From Bradyrhizobium yuanmingense (GTDB lineage Bacteria > Pseudomonadota > Alphaproteobacteria > Rhizobiales > Xanthobacteraceae): a DNA stretch of 64,000 nt. The translations under genes and the position numbers were made by a program. The DNA lies in NCBI RefSeq assembly GCF_029167105.1, contig NZ_JARFML010000014.1:148203-212202 (forward strand), given 5' to 3'. The notes below the pieces were generated by a model that saw only the letters and a list, made by a program, of their open reading frames with translations, searched no databases and was not told the origin of the DNA. Of the stretch, positions 8,661 through 17,667 are shown in pieces (the stretch's first letter is position 1; each line of letters begins with the position of its first letter).

Positions 8661-9505
8661 GTGCGCATCCGGGGATCGAGAATGTCCCGCATGCCGTCGC
8701 CGAGGAGGTTGAAGCACAGCACGGCCAGCATCAGCGCAAGGCCCGGAAAGGCCACCAACCACCAGCGTCCGGTGGAGATGAAGCGCGCCCCTTCCGCGAC
8801 CATGATGCCCCATTCCGGCGTCGGCGGCTTGACGCCGAGGCCGATGAAGGACAGGCCGGCGGCATTGAGAATGGCCCAGCCCAGATTGAGCGAGATCTGC
8901 ACAGCCATTGCGGGCAGGATGTTCGGCAGCAGGAAGCGCAGCACCACCGAGAAATGGCTCTCGCCGCAGGCGCGTGCGGCTTCGACCCAGCCGACATTGC
9001 GTCGGACGTTGACCTCGGCGCGCGCGAAACGGATGTAGAACGGAAGATTGATGATCGCGGTCGCGATCACGATGTTCTCGATCCGGTTGCCGAGCGCGGC
9101 GACCATCGCCATCGCCAGCACAAACAGCGGGAAGGCCATCATGACGTCGACGAAGCGGCCGACAGCGCGATCGAGCCGTCCGCCGGCATAGCCGCAGAAC
9201 GCGCCGACGACGGCCCCGATCACGAAGGAGATTCCGACCGCAGAGACTGCGATGGCAAGGTCGAGCCGCGCGGCGATGATGAGACGGCTGAACACGTCGC
9301 GGCCGAGCTGGTCCGTGCCGGCGATATGCGCCGCGCTCGGCGGCAGCAGCGCCTCCGACACGTTCGAGGCCACGGGATCGTAGGGCACGATCCACGGTCC
9401 GAAGATCGCGACCAGGACGAACAGCGTCACCCCGGCCGCAGCCACCGCCGTGAGCGGATTGCCGCGCAGGATCCAGACCGAATGGCGAAGTGTGGCGCTG
9501 GTCAT
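8657..9505 (-). CDS. Oligopeptide-type ABC importer permease (DppC type), second importer
   Basis: A permease of 282 residues with start MTSATLRHSVW at 9505, a first helix (TLFVLVAIFGPWIVPY), the AGTDQLGRDVFSRLIIAARLDL segment characteristic of DppC-like proteins, and the coupling loop around VGWVEAARACG. It overlaps both neighbours by 4 bp (ATGA at each end), so the operon is tightly coupled. It partners the DppB-type permease encoded just upstream. Confidence 0.92.
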   Translation of the reverse strand: MTSATLRHSVWILRGNPLTAVAAAGVTLFVLVAIFGPWIVPYDPVASNVSEALLPPSAAHIAGTDQLGRDVFSRLIIAARLDLAIAVSAVGISFVIGAVVGAFCGYAGGRLDRAVGRFVDVMMAFPLFVLAMAMVAALGNRIENIVIATAIINLPFYIRFARAEVNVRRNVGWVEAARACGESHFSVVLRFLLPNILPAMAVQISLNLGWAILNAAGLSFIGLGVKPPTPEWGIMVAEGARFISTGRWWLVAFPGLALMLAVLCFNLLGDGMRDILDPRMRT

Positions 9506-10539
9506 TCGATCGACACCCTGGGATCGGCGATGCCGTAGCAGATGTCCACGACGAGATTGACCAGCACGAACAGGCTGGCCATCAGCAGCACGAAACCCTG
9601 CACCGGCGCATAGTCGGACGACAGCAGCGCGTCGAGCGCATAGGAGGCCACGCCCGGCCAGGAGAACACTTTCTCCACCAGCACGTTGGCGCCCAGCATG
9701 GTCGAGAACACGATGCCGGCGATGGTGATGACCGGCAGGATCGCGTTGCGGAGCGCATAGGTGACGACCACCTTGCGCCAGGACAATCCGACCGAGCGCG
9801 CGGTGCGCACGAAATCGCTGCCGAGCGAGACCAGCATCGAGGCCCGCGTGATCCGCGCCAGCGGCGCGATCACGAACAGCGCCATGCTCACCGCCGGCAG
9901 GATCAACTGCCTGCAGGCCGCCCACCAGCCCTCGAAGTCGCCGGCGAGCAGGAAATCGATCGAGAGGAAGCCGGTGCGCTGTGGCGGCAGCGAGGTGAAG
10001 ACGTCGATGCGCCCGGTCGGATCAGGGGCCAGCCCGAACAGATAATAGAAGACGTAAATCAAGAGCAGGCCCGAGACGAAGGTCGGCACGCAGACGCCGA
10101 GTGCGCAGAACAGCCGCACGCCGTGATCGATGATCGATCCTGGCCGCAGCGCCGCCAGCACCCCAAGCGGCACTGCCGCGATCAGCGCGATCAGCAGTGC
10201 GGTGAAGGTGAGCTCCAGCGAAGCCGGCAATCGCTCGCGCAGGTCCTTCAGCACCGGCTGGCCGGTCATCATGGAGCGGCCGAGATTGCCGTGGCCGATG
10301 TCGGAGAGATAGAACACGAGCTGCTCCGGGACGGATTTGTCGAGCCCCATCTGCTTGCGGATCTGCTCGATCTCCTCCTTGCCGGCGTTGGGCCCCGAGG
10401 CGAAGAACACCGCGGGGTCGCCGGGCAGGACGCGCATCAACAGGAAGGTGAAGACCAGCACACCGAACAACGCCGGTAGCGACGACAACAGCCGCCTGCC
10501 CGCCCGCACCAATGTTGCACCAAGTCCGGTCGTCACCAT
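9502..10539 (-). CDS. Oligopeptide-type ABC importer permease (DppB type), second importer
   Basis: A membrane permease of 345 residues. It has an N-terminal helix (LLSSLPALFGVLVFTFLLM), the conserved RVLPGDPAVFFASG motif, and the EAA-like loop ASMLVSLGSDFVRTARSVG. It has a longer periplasmic insertion than the first importer's DppB (around the DPTGRIDVF region), so the two transporters are not simple duplicates. It lies 25 bases after the binding-protein gene and overlaps the DppC-type gene. Confidence 0.92.
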   Translation of the reverse strand: MVTTGLGATLVRAGRRLLSSLPALFGVLVFTFLLMRVLPGDPAVFFASGPNAGKEEIEQIRKQMGLDKSVPEQLVFYLSDIGHGNLGRSMMTGQPVLKDLRERLPASLELTFTALLIALIAAVPLGVLAALRPGSIIDHGVRLFCALGVCVPTFVSGLLLIYVFYYLFGLAPDPTGRIDVFTSLPPQRTGFLSIDFLLAGDFEGWWAACRQLILPAVSMALFVIAPLARITRASMLVSLGSDFVRTARSVGLSWRKVVVTYALRNAILPVITIAGIVFSTMLGANVLVEKVFSWPGVASYALDALLSSDYAPVQGFVLLMASLFVLVNLVVDICYGIADPRVSIE

Positions 10540-10564
10540 TCAGCGTCCCTGCTGGCCGCAAGTG

Positions 10565-12184
10565 TCACTTGCGGCTGACATCGCGATAGTCCACCTGGCG
10601 ATGGAACTCGTAGGTGTAGCCTTCGACCGACGGCGCCATCACCGCATCCTGATTGGGTTGCCACAGCATGATCTGCGGCATCAGGTCGACATGCATCGCG
10701 TTGAGCCTGCGGCCGGCTTCCTCGTACTTGGCCTTATCCGGCTCGAAGCGGGCCTGCTGCGCAATCGCGGCAAGGTCCGGGTTGTTGATCGAAGAGTAGT
10801 TCCAGCGCTGACTGCCGGTGTAGAAATTGCGGTAGAAATAGTCGGTCGACGGCAGCCAGGCGACGATACCTTCGGTGAAGAACGGCAGCTTCTTCTCGTT
10901 GATCTGCGTCGACATCTGCGCGTCCGGCAGCTTCTGGATGTCGACCTTGATGCCGATCTTGCCAAGAGACTCCTTGACGAGGGCGGCCATTGGCTCGGCC
11001 GTCGCGGCCTGGCCGACATTGAAGCTGAAGGTGGTCGAGAAGCCTTCGGGCAGACCTGCTGCCTTGAGGTACTCCCTGGCCTTGTCGAGATCCAACTTCA
11101 CCGGCTGCTGGAACGGATAGATGCCGTTCAGCGGCTTGCCGTCCGGCCAGGTCGCACCGAACAGCGGCGCGCCGCGGCCGAACAGGGCCGCCTTGAACAT
11201 GTCCTCATAGGGCAGCGCGGATGCGATGGCGCGGCGGACATTGACGTTGTCGAAGGGCGGGATCTGGTTGTTCATCGAGACGTAGGTGACCGCGTTGTAT
11301 TGCGGCGTCGAGATTACCTTGAGCTTGCCCTTGGCCTCCAGCGACTGCACGTCGCTGGCCTGCAGGTCGAGCACGAGATCTGCATCGCCGCGCTCGACGA
11401 GGTTGGCGCGGGTCGCCGGCTCCGGCACCGATTGCACGATGACGCGCTTGAAGAACGCCGGCTTGCCCGGCGATCCGCGGTTCCAGGCCTCGTTGCGCTT
11501 GATGATCACCTGCTCGCCCGGCTTGAAGCTCTCGACCGCATAGGCGCCGCTGCCGGCGGTGTGCTCCTTCAGCCAGGCCGTGGCCCAGGGATCGTCAGCC
11601 GTCGCGTGCTCTTTCGCCACTTTCGAGTTGATGATCATCGGGTAGACGGTGGCGAGATTGGGCAGCGCAAGCTTGTCGGGTTTTGGAAGCGTCACCTCGA
11701 TGGTGAGGGGATCGATCACCTTGAACTGATCGGCCGACGTCAGCGAGCCCGTCAGCAGCTGCGCCTTGCCGAGGATCGGCGCGGTGACGCAGCGGTCGAG
11801 CGACCACTTGACGTCCTCGGCCGTGACCGGCGAGCCGTCCTGGAACTTTGCATCCTTGCGCAGGCGGAAGGTGATCTTAAGGCCGTCGGGACTGACGTCA
11901 TAGGATTCGGCGAGCTCGCCGGTGATCGTGTCGAGGTCGAACACCCATTTGCCGTTGAGCTGCTTGCGGCCGAATGCCACCAGCCGGTCATAGGTGCTCA
12001 TGCTGAGCGCGAAGGATTCGCGGGTCGAGCCGGGGATGTTGGGATCGAGCGTGTTGACGGAGGCGCCGGTGACGTAGCGCAAGGTCTCTGCCCTGGTTTG
12101 CGCTTGCGACGGCGCGGCGGCGATGAGCAACAGCGCAGTGGTAGCGAGAACTGAGGTCGCCAGTCTGAAAGACACAAAACGCAT
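10565..12184 (-). CDS. ABC importer substrate-binding protein, family 5 (Sec-exported), second importer
   Basis: A family 5 solute-binding protein of 539 residues with a Sec signal peptide (MRFVSFRLATSVLATTALL, cleavage near APSQAQ). The start at 12184 is chosen because the signal peptide begins there. Family features include LRYVTGASVNTLDPN and ITFRLRKDAKFQDGSPVTAEDV. Unlike the first importer's Tat-exported protein it has no twin arginine, which again suggests separate acquisition. It heads the second importer operon, 119 bases downstream of the flavoprotein gene. The ligand is unknown. Confidence 0.92.
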   Translation of the reverse strand: MRFVSFRLATSVLATTALLLIAAAPSQAQTRAETLRYVTGASVNTLDPNIPGSTRESFALSMSTYDRLVAFGRKQLNGKWVFDLDTITGELAESYDVSPDGLKITFRLRKDAKFQDGSPVTAEDVKWSLDRCVTAPILGKAQLLTGSLTSADQFKVIDPLTIEVTLPKPDKLALPNLATVYPMIINSKVAKEHATADDPWATAWLKEHTAGSGAYAVESFKPGEQVIIKRNEAWNRGSPGKPAFFKRVIVQSVPEPATRANLVERGDADLVLDLQASDVQSLEAKGKLKVISTPQYNAVTYVSMNNQIPPFDNVNVRRAIASALPYEDMFKAALFGRGAPLFGATWPDGKPLNGIYPFQQPVKLDLDKAREYLKAAGLPEGFSTTFSFNVGQAATAEPMAALVKESLGKIGIKVDIQKLPDAQMSTQINEKKLPFFTEGIVAWLPSTDYFYRNFYTGSQRWNYSSINNPDLAAIAQQARFEPDKAKYEEAGRRLNAMHVDLMPQIMLWQPNQDAVMAPSVEGYTYEFHRQVDYRDVSRK

Positions 12185-12303
12185 TGGTGTTTCCCTGAAT
12201 TTCGAACGAGAACGCCAGCAAGGCAGGTTTAGAAGGAAGCAAGTTGCGCGCCAGTCCGATCGGACATTTCGAGGGACGCGAGGTCGCGACGGCGCATGGG
12301 TGA

Positions 12304-13740
12304 TCACAGCGATTCCCCCATTTCTCGCGCTGGACGCGTCACCACGGCCTGCGGCACGTCATAGGCGCTGAGCGAATCCCAGTGCCGTTCGACATCGGCG
12401 CGAAACAGGCCGCGCGTCAGGCCGTGGACCAGCTTTGGAACGGCCGTCGTCATCGCGTTGATCGACGATCCCGACGGACCGAAGCTCATGGTCGAGGCGA
12501 TGGCGAACAGATGGACGTCGGCGATCCACGGCGTCTTTCCGGGCACGCGCTCGGTGAAGGCATAGTCGTCGGCGAGATAGGGAAAGCGGCCGAGCCGTTC
12601 GTTGCGTTCGTCTTCCGGCGGCTGGTAGCGGTCGGCCCAGGTGGCGATGTTGTCGGCGAACTGGGCAAGCTCGCTGCGGCCGGCAAAGTCCATGTCGATG
12701 CCGGTGCCGCAGATGACGAGATCGGCGGTGATGGCGCCGCGCGGTGTCTGGAGTTCAACGCCGTTATCGGTCTTGCGCGCAGCTTCGACCGGCGCGCCTT
12801 CGTGCAGTGTGAAGTTGGCATGACGCGCGCAGCGGTCATAGGTCGGTTGCGGAAATCCCTCGCGCATTTCGAGGATCTTGCGCATGAAGCGCCAGCGCCA
12901 GGCATCGTCGAGATCGCTGAGATGACGCAGGAAGCCACGAAAGGTCAGCCAACGATAGGGCTGGATCACCTGGATCTGCGCACGGCGGCACAGCAGGTGC
13001 ACTTCAGCGGCACCGGCCTCCAGCGCAGTCGCCGCATTGTCGAAGGCGGAGGCGCCGGCACCGATGACGGCGACGCGCTTGCCGCGCAGGCCTTCGAAAT
13101 CGATGTCGTCGGCGACGGTTGCAACAGAGCTCGCCGGCAGATGCATCAGCTGCTCCGGAATCATCCAGCCGCCCATGCCCTCCTGCCCTGTCGCCAGCAC
13201 GATTTTGCGGGCATAGAGCGTTTCGACCCCTCCTGCCCGTTTCACGCGCGCAGCGAGCAGGCCGCCAGCCGCCGGCGCGATCTCCAGCAGCTCGCAAGCG
13301 TTGCGCACCGGCAAGCCGACCGTGCGCCGCAGCCAGAGCAGATACTCCGCCCAATGCTCGCGCGCGATGAGGCCGAGCTCCTGCCAGCTCGCCTTGCCGA
13401 AGCGGGCCTCGTGCCAGGACTGGTAGGTCAGGCTGGGAATATCGAGGTCGGGCCCAGTGTAGTCCTTCGGGCTGCGCAGCGTCGGCATCCGGGCATAGGT
13501 GAGCCACGGCCCCTCCTTGCCCTCCTCGGCCTTGTCGATCAGCAGGATGTTGCTGACGCGCGAGCGCAGCAGGCCGAAGCCGATGGCGATGCCGGACTGA
13601 CCCGCGCCGATGATGAGAACATCCAGCGCCGGCTTGCCGTCTGGCCCCGTCTTCGGTTCGAGCCACGCCGCGCCGGGATGCGCGATCATCGCGAGATCGG
13701 CGCGAATATCGGCTTCGAGCTGGGTCAGCGTCCCACTCAT
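12304..13740 (-). CDS. FAD/NAD(P)-binding flavoprotein oxidoreductase (flavin monooxygenase-like)
   Basis: A 478-residue protein with two dinucleotide-binding folds: an FAD-site GAGQSG at residues 45-50 (VLIIGAGQSGIAIGFGLL) and a second Rossmann motif VAVIGAGASAFDNAA mid-protein. The architecture is that of flavin-containing or N-hydroxylating monooxygenases, but I see no convincing Baeyer-Villiger fingerprint, so the reaction is open. It overlaps the upstream SDR gene by 4 bp (ATGA), placing it in the same operon. A role oxidising an intermediate of the amide/ureide pathway is inference. Confidence 0.82.
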   Translation of the reverse strand: MSGTLTQLEADIRADLAMIAHPGAAWLEPKTGPDGKPALDVLIIGAGQSGIAIGFGLLRSRVSNILLIDKAEEGKEGPWLTYARMPTLRSPKDYTGPDLDIPSLTYQSWHEARFGKASWQELGLIAREHWAEYLLWLRRTVGLPVRNACELLEIAPAAGGLLAARVKRAGGVETLYARKIVLATGQEGMGGWMIPEQLMHLPASSVATVADDIDFEGLRGKRVAVIGAGASAFDNAATALEAGAAEVHLLCRRAQIQVIQPYRWLTFRGFLRHLSDLDDAWRWRFMRKILEMREGFPQPTYDRCARHANFTLHEGAPVEAARKTDNGVELQTPRGAITADLVICGTGIDMDFAGRSELAQFADNIATWADRYQPPEDERNERLGRFPYLADDYAFTERVPGKTPWIADVHLFAIASTMSFGPSGSSINAMTTAVPKLVHGLTRGLFRADVERHWDSLSAYDVPQAVVTRPAREMGESL

Positions 13741-14486
13741 GCCGCGAGCCAGCCTCCGTCGACCACCATCACGGTGCCCGTTGTGAACGACGAGGCATCG
13801 CTGGCGAGATGCAGCGCGGTCTGCGCGATCTCCTCAGGCACTCCGAACCGCTTCATGGCGTGACGGTTGCGCGAGGCTTCACGCACCGCCTCGGAATTGG
13901 CGTGACGGGCAAAGCTGCGGCGGAGCATCGGCGTATCGATCGCGCCGGGAGCGATTGCGTTGACGCGAATGCCGTCCGTTGCGAAATCCACCGCCATGGT
14001 GCGCGTCAGGCTGATGATCGCGCCCTTGGCGGCGATATAGGCGCTGTTGCCCTTGCCGCCGGCAATGGCGAGCTGCGAGGCCAGCGTGATGATCGAGCCG
14101 CTGTTCTGCCGTTGCATCTGCGGCACCGCGGCCCGCGCCCACAGCCAGGTGCCACCGACATTGGCGCGGAACACCGCATCCCAGTCTTCCAGGCTCGTCG
14201 TCAGCACCGAGCCACCACAGGAGAAGCCAGCCGCCGTCATGAGGATATCGAGCCGGCCATGCCGGGCCACGACGTCGCCGACGACGGTTTCGGCGAATGC
14301 GCCATCGCCGACGTCGCCGACATGCATCGTCGCTTCGCCGACCAGGCTCATTGTCTCCTCGAGGCCAGCGACGTCGCGATCGACCAGAGCGAGGCGTGCG
14401 CCCTCCTCCGCGAACAGTTTTGCGCTGGCGCGGCCGATGCCCGAGCCCGCGCCGGTGATGATGGCCGTGCGCCCCTCAAGCCGCAT
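13737..14486 (-). CDS. Short-chain dehydrogenase/reductase (SDR)
   Basis: A classical SDR of 249 residues. It has the cofactor motif TGAGSGIG near residues 11-18, a YIAAK catalytic Tyr/Lys pair preceded by the serine in LASQ, and the family's IAPGAIDTPM turn. The C-terminus VMVVDGGW is typical of NAD(P)-dependent FabG-like enzymes. It follows the epimerase gene by 1 base and overlaps the flavoprotein gene by 4 bp. The substrate is unknown; the neighbours suggest a step of the same catabolic route. Confidence 0.9.
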   Translation of the reverse strand: MRLEGRTAIITGAGSGIGRASAKLFAEEGARLALVDRDVAGLEETMSLVGEATMHVGDVGDGAFAETVVGDVVARHGRLDILMTAAGFSCGGSVLTTSLEDWDAVFRANVGGTWLWARAAVPQMQRQNSGSIITLASQLAIAGGKGNSAYIAAKGAIISLTRTMAVDFATDGIRVNAIAPGAIDTPMLRRSFARHANSEAVREASRNRHAMKRFGVPEEIAQTALHLASDASSFTTGTVMVVDGGWLAA

Positions 14487-14487
14487 C

Positions 14488-15462
14488 TCAGATCCACTCC
14501 TTGTGCTGCTTCAGCCAGGCGCTCATTGCGGCAGCGGACTCGGCACAGCCGAACCGCGCGCGCCAGCCGAATTCGTCGGCCATTCGCGCGACCGAGAGCG
14601 GCGCGCGATCGGGCCCGTGCAGCTTGATGGCCGTCTTCTCTCCGGGCGCCGCGAGCCGGCACTCCAGGCCGGGATGCAATGCTGCGAACGCCTCGCCCCA
14701 CTGCAATGCGGGCCACACCCCGCCGTTCGAGATGTTGTACAGCCGGTGACGTGGGCGCTCGGCTTCGACCAGAATCGCGACAGCTTCGGCAGCGTCCGGC
14801 GCGTAAGTCCAGTCTCGTAGACCCGGCTCCGGCATGATGGCCGGCTCGCCGCGAGCGAATGCGGCCAATATCTGATATTGGAGGCTCGGCGTATCGCGCA
14901 CTGAACCGGGGCGCTCCCACGGCCCGAAGACCGCAGTCAACCGCACACTCAGGAAATCACCGCCAAAAAGTGCGGCGTACCGCGCCACCGATCGTTCCGA
15001 GGTGAACTTGCTGATGGCATAGAACGAGACGGGATCGCACGGCGTTTCCTCGTCCAGAATGTCGACCCGCGCACCCGCGGCGCCGTAGGCCGACGCAGAT
15101 GACAGATTCACGACACGGCGAACGCTATGGCGAATCGCGGCTTGGAGGATCGGGATCTGGGCCATGACGTTGATCTCGAGAACGCGCGCGGGCGATACCC
15201 GTTCGAGGTCATCGCCGGCGGTAACCGCCGCGCCGAGCACGATCGCATCGCAGCCCTTTGCGATCAGGGCATCGATGGTGTCTGCGTCGGTGATATCGCC
15301 TTGCACGGCATTTATCCGCGCGCCGTAGTCGGCAAGAGATCGCTGCGCGGACGGCGGCAATGCTGCACGATCATACAGCGTCACCTCATGCCCGCGTGCG
15401 AGCAGCACCTCGGACAGATTGAGGCCGACAAAGCCGGTGCCACCGAAGATGACGATCTTCAT
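14488..15462 (-). CDS. NAD(P)-dependent epimerase/dehydratase (extended SDR)
   Basis: An extended SDR of 324 residues. It has the N-terminal GGTGFVG motif (MKIVIFGGTGFVGLNLSEVLL), the catalytic YAISK Tyr/Lys, and the serine in NLSSASAYG. Start 15462 is set by the N-terminal beta-strand; the open frame upstream of it is not family-like. Members act on nucleotide sugars or on other hydroxy/keto substrates. In this operon a sugar nucleotide is not obviously needed, so the substrate is left open. It lies 16 bases after the hydantoinase gene. Confidence 0.88.
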   Translation of the reverse strand: MKIVIFGGTGFVGLNLSEVLLARGHEVTLYDRAALPPSAQRSLADYGARINAVQGDITDADTIDALIAKGCDAIVLGAAVTAGDDLERVSPARVLEINVMAQIPILQAAIRHSVRRVVNLSSASAYGAAGARVDILDEETPCDPVSFYAISKFTSERSVARYAALFGGDFLSVRLTAVFGPWERPGSVRDTPSLQYQILAAFARGEPAIMPEPGLRDWTYAPDAAEAVAILVEAERPRHRLYNISNGGVWPALQWGEAFAALHPGLECRLAAPGEKTAIKLHGPDRAPLSVARMADEFGWRARFGCAESAAAMSAWLKQHKEWI

Positions 15463-15478
15463 CGCGCGCGATCCACCG

Positions 15479-16948
15479 TCACAGCAGCTCTGCCCCAAAA
15501 TTCCGTTCGGGATCCATGTCGGCGACGAGCCGGCCGGTCGGCCTGGCCGCCTCGCCGCCGCTGCGCGCGAGGAACTTTCCGCTGCCGGCGCTCGCGAGGC
15601 ACTTGTTGCCCTCGATGATCACGCGGCCGCGCGAGAGCACCGACACTGGCCAACCTTTCAGCTTGCGGCTGGCAAACGGCGTGTAGCCGGCGAGGTCGTG
15701 CATCATCTCGTCGGCGATGGTGACCTCGCGGTTAGGATCCCAGATCGCGATATCGGCGTCGGCGCCGACGGCGATCGAGCCCTTGCGCGGATGCAGGTTA
15801 TAGATCTTTGCCGGGGCGGTCGCGGTCAGCTCGACGAACTTTTCGAGGCCCAGCCGTCCCTTCGACACCATCGCATCGAACAGCAGCGGCAGCCGCAGCT
15901 CAAGGCCCGGCAGGCCGTTGGCGACCTGCTTGAAGTTGGGATTGGGGCCGGCGCGCAGCTTGCCGGTCTCGTCGTAACGATACGGCGCGTGATCCGACGA
16001 GATGGTCTGGAGGTCGCCGAGCGACAGCGCCTGCCACAGCGCCTCCTGGTCGGCATGCGTGCGCGGCGGCGGGCTGCACATCCACTTCGCCCCCTCCGCG
16101 CCGGGCTTATCGAGATCAGCGGCGGTCAGAAACAGGTATTGCGGACAGGTCTCGGCAAAGACCTTGAGTCCCTGCCCGCGCGAGTCGCGGATCACCTTGG
16201 CGCCTTCGGCGGTCGAGACATGGAAGATCATGATCGGCTGGTCGATCAGCGCCGCCATGCCGATCAGCCGGGTGAAGGCTTCCGCCTCCGACACGCGGGC
16301 GTGGCTGACGGCGTGGTATTTCGGCATGGTGTAGCCGCGCGAAAGCAGCCGCTTCACCATCCAGGCGATGATGCCGTGGTTCTCGGCATGGGCACACAGC
16401 ATCGCGCCGGACTGACGCGCGGCGAGAAGGATGTCGAGCAAGGGCTCGTCGTCGACCTTGAGGCGGTCATAGGTCATGAAGATCTTGATCGAGGCATGGC
16501 CCTGCTTCACCAGCGCGGGAATGTGCTCCTCGACCGTCTCCTTGGTCGCGTCCGCAATGATCATGTGAAAGGCGTAGTCGATCACCGCACCCTTCTTCGC
16601 GAGGGCGTGATAGTCCTCGACCACTTGTGGCAGCTTCATGCCGACATGTTGAGCCGCGAACGGAATCACCGTGGTGGTGCCGCCAAAAGCGGCAGAGACG
16701 GTGGCGCTCTCGAACGTATCGGCGTTCATGATGCCGGCAGCCGACAGCTGCTCGATATGGGCGTGACTGTCGACGCCGCCGGGCAACACCACCTTGCCGC
16801 GCGCGTCGATCTCGCGCTTTCCGGGCGGAAGCCCGCGGCCGATGGCCGCAATGGTCTCGCCGGAGATGGCGACGTCGGCCTCGAAGACGTCGGTCGTGGT
16901 GGCGACGCGGCCGCCGCGGATGATCAGGTCGTAAGCGGGTTCAGTCAT
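15479..16948 (-). CDS. Dihydropyrimidinase/hydantoinase (cyclic amidohydrolase)
   Basis: A metal-dependent cyclic amidohydrolase of 489 residues that opens hydantoin or dihydropyrimidine rings to N-carbamoyl amino acids. All expected metal-site residues are visible: H62 and H64 (DSHAH), the carboxylated lysine K155 (ASIKIF), H187 (CAHAEN), H243 (FHVS) and D319 (SSDHAP). With the D-carbamoylase and racemase nearby it completes the standard hydantoin to D-amino acid pathway. It is the first minus-strand gene of its block and diverges from the racemase gene across a 56-bp gap that must contain both promoters. Confidence 0.92.
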   Translation of the reverse strand: MTEPAYDLIIRGGRVATTTDVFEADVAISGETIAAIGRGLPPGKREIDARGKVVLPGGVDSHAHIEQLSAAGIMNADTFESATVSAAFGGTTTVIPFAAQHVGMKLPQVVEDYHALAKKGAVIDYAFHMIIADATKETVEEHIPALVKQGHASIKIFMTYDRLKVDDEPLLDILLAARQSGAMLCAHAENHGIIAWMVKRLLSRGYTMPKYHAVSHARVSEAEAFTRLIGMAALIDQPIMIFHVSTAEGAKVIRDSRGQGLKVFAETCPQYLFLTAADLDKPGAEGAKWMCSPPPRTHADQEALWQALSLGDLQTISSDHAPYRYDETGKLRAGPNPNFKQVANGLPGLELRLPLLFDAMVSKGRLGLEKFVELTATAPAKIYNLHPRKGSIAVGADADIAIWDPNREVTIADEMMHDLAGYTPFASRKLKGWPVSVLSRGRVIIEGNKCLASAGSGKFLARSGGEAARPTGRLVADMDPERNFGAELL

Positions 16949-17004
16949 GAGGCACTCCGTGATAGGCTCGAGGCACGTTCTCTTAATTTCGCAGGAAGTC
17001 CATC

Positions 17005-17667
17005 ATGTCCCGGCCGCGCATTCTCGTCATCAACCCGAATTCCAACCACAAGGTCACGCAGGGGCTGGAGGACGCGCTGAAGGCGCTCGATTTCGAGGGC
17101 GGGCCGGAAGTGGTCTGCCAGACGCTGGCCGAGGGTCCGTTCGGCATCGAAAGCCAGGCGGACGCCGATAGCGTTGCGATCCCGCTGCGAAAGCTGGTCG
17201 AAAGCGACAACAGCTCGGCCGCCTTCGTCATCGCCTGCTACAGCGATCCCGGGCTGCAGGTCTGCCGCGAAGGCACCGACCGCCCCGTGTTCGGCATCGC
17301 CGAGTGCGGCGTGCTGACGGCGCTTTCCCGCGCGGAGACCTTCGGCGTCATCGCGATCGCCCAGCGCTCGATCCCGCGTCACATGCGTTATCTCAGGCAG
17401 ATGGGCCTGACCGACCGCTTTTCCGGCGAGCGGCCGCTGAACATGAGCGTCGCCGAAACCGCTTCGGGCGAAGGTACGCTCGCCAAAATGATCGAGGTCG
17501 GCCGCGCGCTGCGCGACGAGGACGGTGCCCGCGCCGTCGTGATGGGCTGCGCCGGCATGGCGCGCCACCGCCGTGCGCTGGAAGACGCGCTGCGGATTCC
17601 CGTCATCGACCCGACGCAGGCGGCCGTTACCATGGCGCTGGGTACGGTGCAGTTCTCGGCTCACTAG
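17005..17667 (+). CDS. Hydantoin/aspartate-glutamate racemase family protein
   Basis: A 220-residue Asp/Glu/hydantoin racemase with the two catalytic cysteines in the expected places: C78 (IACYSDPG) and C182 (VMGCAGMARH). Their spacing closely matches characterised hydantoin racemases (about 76 and 181). It would interconvert D- and L-5-substituted hydantoins so that the stereoselective hydrolases downstream can use both. It is the only plus-strand gene of the island, divergent from the hydantoinase. Its stop overlaps the end of the flavin-reductase-like gene by 4 bp. Confidence 0.9.
   Translation: MSRPRILVINPNSNHKVTQGLEDALKALDFEGGPEVVCQTLAEGPFGIESQADADSVAIPLRKLVESDNSSAAFVIACYSDPGLQVCREGTDRPVFGIAECGVLTALSRAETFGVIAIAQRSIPRHMRYLRQMGLTDRFSGERPLNMSVAETASGEGTLAKMIEVGRALRDEDGARAVVMGCAGMARHRRALEDALRIPVIDPTQAAVTMALGTVQFSAH

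Noticed and set aside
6864..9038. A 724-codon open frame on the plus strand opposite the fused ATPase and permease genes
   Set aside because: It is antisense to strongly conserved ABC genes, has low-complexity Arg/Ala/Asp-rich composition and no recognisable domain. It is a GC-rich shadow frame, as are similar long frames opposite the cob genes.
8661..9395. A longer version of the fused ATPase gene starting at 9395
   Set aside because: The extra N-terminal part overlaps the permease gene out of frame and has no similarity to ATPases. The ATGA overlap at 8660 marks the true start.
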